Assembly (NCBI GenBank): GCA_038827615.1
Contig: JAWBNK010000001.1
Coordinates: 558,290 to 622,289 of the forward strand
DNA: 64,000 bases
Reading direction: 5' to 3'
Source: Thermosphaera sp.
GTDB lineage: Archaea > Thermoproteota > Thermoprotei_A > Sulfolobales > Desulfurococcaceae
Shown here: piece by piece, positions 57,624-64,000 of the stretch
How positions within the stretch are numbered: the first letter of the stretch is position 1
Layout of the letters: each line of letters opens with the position of its first letter
Translations under genes and position numbers: made by a program
The notes under the pieces: generated by a model
The model's input: the letters and a program-made list of their open reading frames with translations, nothing else
Database searches by the model: none
Told to the model about the DNA's origin: nothing

Positions 57624-58793
57624 ATGGTGGCCCCCTTGATCTCCCCCCTAAAGAAATTCAGGCTCAGATACGGCGAGACAAGGCTGTCGTTCGGCAACGG
57701 GGCTGTCGAAGACCTCGCAGATTGGATTAAAACGGCAAAAAAGGTAGGCCTCGTCACGAGCAAGAGTGCGGCCGAAAAGTCCGGAGCTCTGAAGGATGTA
57801 TTGAATATCCTATCTAAGCATGGAACTGACTACACGGTATTCGCTAACGTCTCTCCAAACCCCACCTCCTCTATGGTCCTTTCGTGCGCCGAGTCTTTCA
57901 GGTCTGAAAAAGTGGAGGCAATTATAGCTATTGGAGGGGGAAGCGTGATCGATGTTGCGAAAGCAGTCTCGTTAATCGTGAGGAACAAGCTACTTCCAGA
58001 ACAACTACTAGAGGGGGTTAAGCCCCCTGAAGTCCTACCATTGGTTGCCATAAACTTAACTCATGGAACAGGTAGCGAAATAGACAGGTATGCCGTTTTA
58101 ACCTTCGAGGAAACAATGGAGAAGAGAGGTTTTACGGCAAGGTACGTGGACCTAGCAATTGACGAACCCAAATACACTCTGTCTTTGCCAAGGGATCAAA
58201 CCCTTTATACTTCACTAGATGCCTTCTACCATGCATATGAAGCCGCGACATCTAAGTATGCCAACTCGTTCGTCCTAACTCTTGCCGTCGAGGCTTCAAA
58301 AATCATTGCTGAAAACCTTCCCAACCTCCTCAACAACCTCGACTCGCTTGAATTGAGAGCCAGGCTACTTTACTCGTCCATGCTAGCTGGGATTAGCATT
58401 GACATCGCAATGACGCATTTGAATCACGCCTTAGAACACTCTTTTAGCGGGGTAAACCCGAAACTGCCACATGGAGAGGGTCTAGCAATCCTTGGCCCGA
58501 GAGTTATCTACCATGTTCACAAACACGTTCCCGAGGAGTCGGCATTGGTATTGAGAAGCATAGATCCCATGATAAGACCAATTTCCGATGATGCTGAGAG
58601 GGCTTACAGGGCATTAAGGGAGTTCCAGTCAAGCTTAGGTTTGAATAAAAGGTTAAGTGACTATGGGTTTGGAAAAGACGACATAAAATTCATCATCGAG
58701 CGCACGTTAAAGATGTTAAAGGAAAGATACAAGGGGATGCCTCTAGAGGCGGACGAAGGCGTTATTAGGGATATCATCACGGACGCGTTATGA
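57624..58793 (+). CDS. Iron-containing alcohol dehydrogenase family protein
   Basis: A 389-residue group III dehydrogenase. Seen: GGGSVIDVAKAV (NAD(P) binding, ~95), THGTGSE, DAFYHAYEA and the metal-binding segments MTHLNHALEHSF and LPHGEGLAI with Asp and three His. Family members oxidise primary alcohols or reduce aldehydes with Fe or Zn. Glycerol-1-phosphate dehydrogenase is a distant alternative but length and motifs fit ADH better. ATG 57624 is annotated; TTG 57636 with GGTGGCCCCC before it is an equally likely start. Convergent with elp3, ending two bases apart. Confidence 0.88.
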   Translation: MVAPLISPLKKFRLRYGETRLSFGNGAVEDLADWIKTAKKVGLVTSKSAAEKSGALKDVLNILSKHGTDYTVFANVSPNPTSSMVLSCAESFRSEKVEAIIAIGGGSVIDVAKAVSLIVRNKLLPEQLLEGVKPPEVLPLVAINLTHGTGSEIDRYAVLTFEETMEKRGFTARYVDLAIDEPKYTLSLPRDQTLYTSLDAFYHAYEAATSKYANSFVLTLAVEASKIIAENLPNLLNNLDSLELRARLLYSSMLAGISIDIAMTHLNHALEHSFSGVNPKLPHGEGLAILGPRVIYHVHKHVPEESALVLRSIDPMIRPISDDAERAYRALREFQSSLGLNKRLSDYGFGKDDIKFIIERTLKMLKERYKGMPLEADEGVIRDIITDAL

Positions 58794-58795
58794 CT

Positions 58796-60235
58796 TCACC
58801 CAAGATACTTCCACATGTAAGGGCTCTCTGGAGGTCTAAAATACCCCATTCTTCTATAGTATTCCCGAGCCCCAACACCACTAATTATCAGCACTTTCTT
58901 AGCACCATACTCTCTCACGGCTATCTCTTCAGCATACGAGAGCAACTTCCTTCCCCAGCCCATGTGCTGCCACCATGCACCCTTATCGCCCACCGGCGTT
59001 TCCGGCCCATACACGTGAAGCTCCCTGATTATTAAAGTATTAGAATCTACCTCCCATCTGTGAGCCCTCTCACTAGGCACTCTCATCCTTAGGAACCCTA
59101 TGAGAATATTTGTCTCTAAATCTTCAACGCTCAAGTATTCCTCGATCCCTCCCGAAGCTTCGTAAGTAAGCCTTTTAATTACGGTTCTCGAGGGGTCCGG
59201 TAGCCTTCCGAATTTATACGATTGAAGGCCGACCTCGCGAAACCTTATCTCGTTGATCTTAATATTTTTCTCCAAAGCTCTCTTCTCCACCAATTCTCTC
59301 AAATTGGCCTTCCTCGTTCCATCCACCACTTCATTGGCGGGTATATCCCTCCTAATTCTCATTACTCTCACATATTCAGGAATATACTTGTACGCCTCGC
59401 TAACGAGTTCGACTACTTCATCATCATTATATGGTTTGTAAAGCCCTTTGCTCCACCACTCGTGGAGTACGGTTCCTTCGATCACTTCAGTCGGATATAT
59501 TTTGAGCATGTCGGGTCTTAAATCAGGGTCTTCGAACAAGGTCTTGAACATTTCAATGTCTCTATCAAAATTACTGCCCGGTAAGCCCAGCATTACGTGA
59601 TAACATACCTTAAATCCTGAATCCTTAAGAATCCTCGTCGCCTCCACGGATTCCCTCACATTGTGTCCTCTATTCACCTTATCTAAAACGTCGTCATAGA
59701 TGCTCTGCACGCCCAGCTCGACCTTGGTGGCACCATACGATAGCATCTCATCGGCATGCTTCTCTCTACCGTAGTCCGGCCTGGTCTCTATGGTTAACCC
59801 CACGACCCTGTGGGGCGATGTTTCATTTCTCAGCATGGCTTCCTCTAAGTTTATCTTCCAAGGAGGCGTTTTAACCGGATACCTATTAAAGGCTTCATAG
59901 ATGCTCGTTACAAACCATCTCTTGTATGATTCTGGAAGCGAGAGAAAAGTTCCACCCATTATTATGACCTCTATCTTGCTGGGTTTATGACCCATAGCCT
60001 CATACTGTTTAAGCCTTTCAAACACCTGGTAAAACGGGTGAAACCTGTTTCTACGGGCCCTTCTGACAGCGGGCTCGTTGCCGAAGTAGCTCTTAGGTGC
60101 ATTGTACCCTATTCCACCGGGGCAGTAGTAGCATCCGCCAGGGCACGGTAAAGGATGAGTCATTACTGCAACCACGGTGATACCGCTAAGCATTCTTGAT
60201 GGCTTTCTCACGGTCAACAATGGATTATCAACCAT
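58796..60235 (-). CDS. elp3: Elp3 tRNA wobble-uridine acetyltransferase (radical SAM + GNAT)
   Basis: A 479-residue enzyme. Radical-SAM cluster loop is CPGGCYYCPGG (~31-41), with TIETRPDYG and GVQSIYDDVLD in the barrel, and a C-terminal GNAT acetyltransferase (RMRVPSERAH..., ending REYYRRMGYFRPPESPYMWK). It would form carboxymethyl-uridine at tRNA position 34 from acetyl-CoA. Archaeal Elp3 works alone without the Elp1-6 complex. The N-terminus is a little shorter than many homologues, but PSRMLSGITVVAVMTHP is typical. ATG follows GGGATTAGCGGA. Confidence 0.95.
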   Translation of the reverse strand: MVDNPLLTVRKPSRMLSGITVVAVMTHPLPCPGGCYYCPGGIGYNAPKSYFGNEPAVRRARRNRFHPFYQVFERLKQYEAMGHKPSKIEVIIMGGTFLSLPESYKRWFVTSIYEAFNRYPVKTPPWKINLEEAMLRNETSPHRVVGLTIETRPDYGREKHADEMLSYGATKVELGVQSIYDDVLDKVNRGHNVRESVEATRILKDSGFKVCYHVMLGLPGSNFDRDIEMFKTLFEDPDLRPDMLKIYPTEVIEGTVLHEWWSKGLYKPYNDDEVVELVSEAYKYIPEYVRVMRIRRDIPANEVVDGTRKANLRELVEKRALEKNIKINEIRFREVGLQSYKFGRLPDPSRTVIKRLTYEASGGIEEYLSVEDLETNILIGFLRMRVPSERAHRWEVDSNTLIIRELHVYGPETPVGDKGAWWQHMGWGRKLLSYAEEIAVREYGAKKVLIISGVGAREYYRRMGYFRPPESPYMWKYLG

Positions 60236-60317
60236 TCCGCTAATCCCGTGATCTGATGGATATCTATTAGGATTTTAATATTTCCGACAATGATATTAGT
60301 TTGAAAGGATGTGGTGA

Positions 60318-61535
60318 ATGAAGACTCTCAAAGAACTGATCGAGGTAGAAAAAGCTGTTGAAATCTTGACAGATAAGCTCAAAACGATTCAATATGAAGA
60401 AGAAAATCTTCCTTTATGGATGGCCCTGGGTCGAATTTTAAACGAAGACGTTGTGGCACTACATGATCTACCAGACGTCGATAGGAGCGCAGTAGATGGT
60501 TTCGCAGTTATTGCTGAGGATACTTATCACGCCACTCACTACAATCCTGTCGAGTTGAAGTTGGTGAAGCAACTTGAGAAGGGAAAATGCATCGAAAGGG
60601 GAGAAGCCTTCGAAGTACACACAGGTTGGTCAATACCATGCGGAGCGAACTCCGTGGTCATGAAAGAAGACGTGATTGCCGGCGAGAAAACCATACACGT
60701 TCTTAAACCAGCATCTGTTGGAGGGAATGTTTCAAGGAGGGGCGAAGACTATGCAAAAGGGTCTGTGATAGCTAGGAGGGGGACTATTCTCGGACCATTC
60801 CACCTCGCAATACTCTCCAGCAATGGAATAGGCAGCGTTAAAGTCCTGAGGAAGATCAAAGTCGGCATCATAGCAACTGGAGACGAGATCATCAGACCAG
60901 GGTTTAAAAGAAGAGAGGGAGCATACTTCGACTCCTCAGGTATCCTAATACAAATGTTACTCGCGAATGACGGTTTTTACGATGTAAAATACTACGGTGT
61001 TTTCCCCGACGATGTTAAGCTTGTCAATGAAGTCTTAAACGAAGCAACACTAGTCAATGATATAGTTCTAACCGTTGGAGGGACTGGTGTCAGCAACAGT
61101 GATGTAACAGTCGAAGCCGCTGAGGATTTAGGAGAGATACTCTTCCGTGGAGTCAGAATGCGCCCCGGGAGGCCGACTAGCGCATCCCTTGTGAACGGTA
61201 GGCTCGTGCTACATTTATCTGGATATCCTGTCGCGGCTTGGACTGGCTACGAAATGCTCTTGAGGAGGGCTGTTGCACAGGCGCTAGGCTTAGTGAATTA
61301 CGATAGAAAATTCACATACGCTAGGTTAAGTAAGAGGTTGCCCAACCAAGTCGGATACCACACTATTATTAGAGCCCGTTTGAACGAAGTGAACGGGGAG
61401 ATTTTGGCAGAGCCTTACATGATTCGAGGTAGCGGGGTTTTAACCTCCTTAGTTTTCTCTCAAGGTTTCATCGAAATACCATCCTACGTTGAAGGCTTCG
61501 AAAAGGGTAATGTGGTCAAGGTTTTTCTCTTCTAG
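60318..61535 (+). CDS. moeA: Molybdopterin molybdenumtransferase MoeA
   Basis: A 405-residue enzyme that inserts molybdate (or tungstate) into adenylylated molybdopterin. Seen: N-terminal region PDVDRSAVDGFAV (~53), domain-III segment VGIIATGDEI and TVGGTGVSNSDVTVE (~255), GVRMRPGRPTS and LSGYPVAAW, and the C-terminal beta-domain. All motifs appear intact, so the organism uses Mo/W cofactor. ATG start after GGATGTGGTGA. Convergent with the flippase gene (20-base overlap). Confidence 0.95.
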   Translation: MKTLKELIEVEKAVEILTDKLKTIQYEEENLPLWMALGRILNEDVVALHDLPDVDRSAVDGFAVIAEDTYHATHYNPVELKLVKQLEKGKCIERGEAFEVHTGWSIPCGANSVVMKEDVIAGEKTIHVLKPASVGGNVSRRGEDYAKGSVIARRGTILGPFHLAILSSNGIGSVKVLRKIKVGIIATGDEIIRPGFKRREGAYFDSSGILIQMLLANDGFYDVKYYGVFPDDVKLVNEVLNEATLVNDIVLTVGGTGVSNSDVTVEAAEDLGEILFRGVRMRPGRPTSASLVNGRLVLHLSGYPVAAWTGYEMLLRRAVAQALGLVNYDRKFTYARLSKRLPNQVGYHTIIRARLNEVNGEILAEPYMIRGSGVLTSLVFSQGFIEIPSYVEGFEKGNVVKVFLF

Positions 61536-63141
61536 AATCCGAGATGACCCTATAGTAAATTGATTTGTAAATTTTGATTAATGATGGGGCAATAACGCTT
61601 ACGATTTTAACACGAATGAGCATTTTCTCTATAAAGGCAACGTCTATCTCATCTAAACTCCTTAATAAGGCCATTATAATAGCGTAAAGAAGTAAAAGTA
61701 GGAGTATAGACGAGATCAGTGAGAACATGTTCAACACGAAAACTTGAGTAATTCTGAATCGGAGGATTTCTAAAAGTTTTTCGAGAAGAACAATGTTGAA
61801 AGCTAGAACTATTAAGTTCGCGACGATGGATGCGAGTATTGTTTTCGCAACTTTTGAAAAAATTAGGGTAATCTGGTACTTTAATCTAGCATAAACGAGG
61901 AAAAATACATGGGAAAAGACCTGATACAAACCAACTGTTAATGCTATTCCGTTTATCCCCATTAATTTTGAGGAAGCCTCTAACATGATTACCCCAACGA
62001 CGAATGTCGCGAGACCGTTGATCGTTATAATCCTCTTGTCGTTAATAACTTGAAAGTATGCAGATAATATCATCCCATAATTATAAGTAATGAGGGGGAG
62101 GGCCATTAGCGTGAAGAATAGGGGCGCTAGACCATATTTTGCTCCGTAGACGATCCCCAATATCTTGTCTGAGAAGAAAAGGGCAAAGATAGAAAGTGGA
62201 AGGAGGGTTGAATTGAAGATCACAGCCAACCTCTCAACCGATTTTGCATGCGCATTATTTACCGAGACTTGGTAGGAGAGATATGGCAGAAGAGGTGTCG
62301 CTAGTGAAGCATAAATAGATAGTAAGGCCCCAATAAAGGCGGAACTTGCGTTAAAGTTTCCCACTATATAATTGCCTAGCTCGCCTAACCCGGCAGTCAT
62401 GTAAGCGAGTTTTATTGAAATCATTCTCCCAAGAACTCCCATCAGAAAGCTTGGGATAAACATTGAGAAGGCGAATCTAACGTAGTCGCCGTATGCGAGA
62501 TAGCATCGCCCTGGACTCTTATAAAACGGCTTAATAATTACCATGCTAATCGTCGCTATCACTATGTAACTTAATACGTATGATATGATTACCCCCTCTA
62601 TTAAAAAGCCAAGCGATATTAATACGACCGCAGACGCTAGTTTAATGAGGCTTTGAGAAACTTGTAGAATAGCTCTTTTCCTGGCATCCCCTATTGCCGC
62701 GAGGAGTGAGATCGTCATTCCCGATAAAGCTGAGGGAAGAGGAGTTAGAGCTGTCATCATCACATACTTTTCAATCTCGTTCCTCTGCGTCATCAAGGTG
62801 CTCAACTCGCCAGGGATGAGTAAGAGGATCATTGTCAAGACCGCGTTGACAAATACTAATACTTTAGACGTAAGTAGAAGCGATTCACGAAGAGTGCACG
62901 AATCTCCTCTGGAATGGCTTATCGAAGAATACCTGAACAAGGCTGCGTTAAAACCCAGGTCTGAGAACATTAAGAGGAATGAGAGGGGGATGAGAGATAA
63001 GTTGTAAAGACCATATAATTCGGGGCCAAGGGCCCTTGAAACATACATCATTGTCGCAACCTGAAGTAATATCTGCAGGAGGGTTGCCACACCGTAGACG
63101 AAGGCCTGAACTGAGATGCTTTCTATACCCTCATCGCTCAT
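61516..63141 (-). CDS. Polysaccharide/lipid-linked oligosaccharide flippase (Wzx/MATE-like)
   Basis: A 541-residue membrane protein with about 12-14 hydrophobic helices, of the polysaccharide-transporter group of the MOP superfamily. N-terminal helix carries YVSRALGPELYGLYNL, typical of the family, and the internal repeat of six-helix bundles is visible. It would flip lipid-linked sugars across the membrane for surface glycan or S-layer glycosylation. No glycosyltransferase is adjacent. ATG start after GGGTTGAATA. Overlaps moeA by 20 bases. Confidence 0.86.
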   Translation of the reverse strand: MSDEGIESISVQAFVYGVATLLQILLQVATMMYVSRALGPELYGLYNLSLIPLSFLLMFSDLGFNAALFRYSSISHSRGDSCTLRESLLLTSKVLVFVNAVLTMILLLIPGELSTLMTQRNEIEKYVMMTALTPLPSALSGMTISLLAAIGDARKRAILQVSQSLIKLASAVVLISLGFLIEGVIISYVLSYIVIATISMVIIKPFYKSPGRCYLAYGDYVRFAFSMFIPSFLMGVLGRMISIKLAYMTAGLGELGNYIVGNFNASSAFIGALLSIYASLATPLLPYLSYQVSVNNAHAKSVERLAVIFNSTLLPLSIFALFFSDKILGIVYGAKYGLAPLFFTLMALPLITYNYGMILSAYFQVINDKRIITINGLATFVVGVIMLEASSKLMGINGIALTVGLYQVFSHVFFLVYARLKYQITLIFSKVAKTILASIVANLIVLAFNIVLLEKLLEILRFRITQVFVLNMFSLISSILLLLLLYAIIMALLRSLDEIDVAFIEKMLIRVKIVSVIAPSLIKIYKSIYYRVISDSRREKP

Positions 63142-63230
63142 TATTCAACCCTACTTGTTCCATGAGAGAACTGATTAGTTAATAATTAATGGTTCTAGTA
63201 TTAAAATAATGTAGTTAAAAGGGTTGCTAG

Positions 63231-64000
63231 ATGATACCTCAATCGCTTAGGGATATCGGGGAGAGAAACGTTATTGAAGAGATGATTAAAATAATTGGGA
63301 GTAGGATCGAGTCCGGCGAGATCCTCACGTATCCTGATGATGCTAAGGACGTGTTACCCAGAGGACCTAGGATAATCGTAAGTATAGATGGATACGGAAT
63401 ATTCAAGCTTAGATTACCCTGGCGAGACCTTAGAGATGTGGGATGGTGTGCCATCACTGGTTCTGTAAGTGATGTAATAGTGAAAGGCGCGTTCCCCGAG
63501 TTCGTGTTATTAGCGCTGGGGCTCCCCCCAGACCTCTCAACCTCCGAATTGAGGGAGTTAAGCGAGGGGATCAAGGACGGTCTCGAACATTACGGCGTTA
63601 GGTTGATAGGCGGAGACACAAATGTTTCGGATGATCCATGGATCGCTGTAGCGACAATAGGCTTCACCCCCGCAAAGAAGCCGCCTTCTAGGAACGGCTT
63701 GAGGAACGGTGATGTTCTAATAGTTACAGGATTCTACGGTGCAATGGGGCTTGTAGCAGAAAAAGGATTAGAGGAATCCAAGAAGCGTGAATGGGTTGTC
63801 GAGGTTACCAGACGCCCCACGGCGTTTAAAAGCCTTGCATCAGTAGTCTCTTCGAACTATAGATGGATAACCGCATCCATGGATGTTAGCGACGGATTAG
63901 GATATACTCTCCTATCTCTTGCCAAGGCGAGCGGGGTAAAGATAGCTCTTAACTCGCTCCCACTCTACTATCCTCAACTAAGGGATGAGTGTGGTATGGA
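63231..64000 (+). CDS. thiL: Thiamine-monophosphate kinase ThiL, 5' part (runs off window)
   Basis: The first ~256 residues of a PurM/AIR-synthase-fold kinase. Seen: TYPDDAKDVLP near the N-terminus (ThiL DDA motif), GSVSDVIVKGAFPEF, the GGDTN loop (~125), VTGFYGAMG and MDVSDGLGYTLLS (~225), all in the order expected of ThiL, which makes thiamine diphosphate from the monophosphate. The gene continues past the last base. ATG 63231 follows AAAAGGGTTGCTAG. SelD and HypE have the same fold but different N-terminal motifs. Confidence 0.85.
   Translation, partial: MIPQSLRDIGERNVIEEMIKIIGSRIESGEILTYPDDAKDVLPRGPRIIVSIDGYGIFKLRLPWRDLRDVGWCAITGSVSDVIVKGAFPEFVLLALGLPPDLSTSELRELSEGIKDGLEHYGVRLIGGDTNVSDDPWIAVATIGFTPAKKPPSRNGLRNGDVLIVTGFYGAMGLVAEKGLEESKKREWVVEVTRRPTAFKSLASVVSSNYRWITASMDVSDGLGYTLLSLAKASGVKIALNSLPLYYPQLRDECGM

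Noticed and set aside
63239-63574. Minus-strand frame of 111 codons at the right end
   Set aside because: Antisense of ThiL, whose motifs on the plus strand are clear and whose frame stays open to the window end.
1-64000. CRISPR arrays, tRNA, rRNA or replication origin
   Set aside because: No regularly spaced repeats, no cloverleaf with T-loop motif and no origin-recognition repeats next to an orc/cdc6 gene were seen on reading both strands. An automated search could still find a degenerate case.

Overview
The window looks like chromosomal DNA of a hyperthermophilic crenarchaeon, most likely of the Desulfurococcales. The evidence is AT-rich TATA boxes about 26 bases before starts, Shine-Dalgarno cores of the form GGTG or GGAGG placed 5-8 bases before ATG, GTG or TTG, and archaeal markers: Hjc resolvase, Taw1 wyosine synthase, Elp3, an inactivated-type B-family polymerase (Dpo2), a DUF2258 protein, a PIN-ATPase-KH protein, and surface proteins anchored by Thr-rich stalks. 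The species is an inference; no rRNA or tRNA gene is present to fix it.

Layout. 1-6.7 kb: tail of PEP synthase, a cyclic 2,3-diphosphoglycerate synthetase-like protein, an anchored phosphoesterase, a PIN/PilT-like ATPase, a class II aldolase and a ferritin-like protein. 6.7-12.9 kb: a 20-residue Lys/Glu protein gene, a glutamate-transporter homologue with altered substrate and sodium sites, a cytosolic-looking HtrA protease, a thiamine-binding-like protein, an alpha/beta hydrolase, a sugar-nucleotide epimerase and Hjc. 12.9-22.4 kb: a cell-surface cluster of secreted phosphoesterase, surface protein with a glucodextranase-C-like domain, tethered binding protein, fused permease and ATPase. 22.4-25 kb: a phosphodiesterase, a C/D box sRNA, a small kinase-like protein, DUF211, a GC-rich hairpin and two small DNA-binding proteins.

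25-35.4 kb: a DUF47, MobA-like, HypD, radical-SAM operon; a SpeA-type arginine decarboxylase; a DUF357-cytidylyltransferase fusion; a flavodoxin-like reductase; a second C/D box sRNA; Taw1; and a ParB/SerK-like protein overlapping a winged-helix coiled-coil protein. 35.4-42.2 kb: thioredoxin-fold protein and DtxR-type repressor, NikR with an unknown partner, then a 547-residue protein read here as a candidate CARF-PIN nuclease, with a small helical protein before it and an HTH protein, an unknown protein and a radical-SAM enzyme after it. 42.2-53.4 kb: bacterial-type MetRS, ROK kinase, SpoIIM-like membrane protein, asparaginase-type hydrolase, HAD phosphatases, single CHR-domain transporter, TldD/TldE pair, OsmC, DUF2258 and a 17-residue Lys-rich protein gene. 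53.4-64 kb: the Dpo2 locus with a divergent inactivated RadA-like gene, a glycosyltransferase, an Fe-type dehydrogenase, Elp3, MoeA, a flippase and the start of ThiL.

The strongest unlisted signals are two C/D box guide RNAs with identical 7-12-4-3-7-12-4 spacing (near 22.97-23.03 kb and 32.61-32.67 kb, both minus strand), the candidate CARF-PIN protein, the tethered phosphoesterase/ABC importer cluster, two Lys-rich micro-genes with full expression signals, and the transporter that seems to lack the third sodium site. Several starts were moved downstream because the upstream GTG is itself part of the GGTG Shine-Dalgarno sequence. No CRISPR array, tRNA, rRNA or intact insertion sequence was seen.
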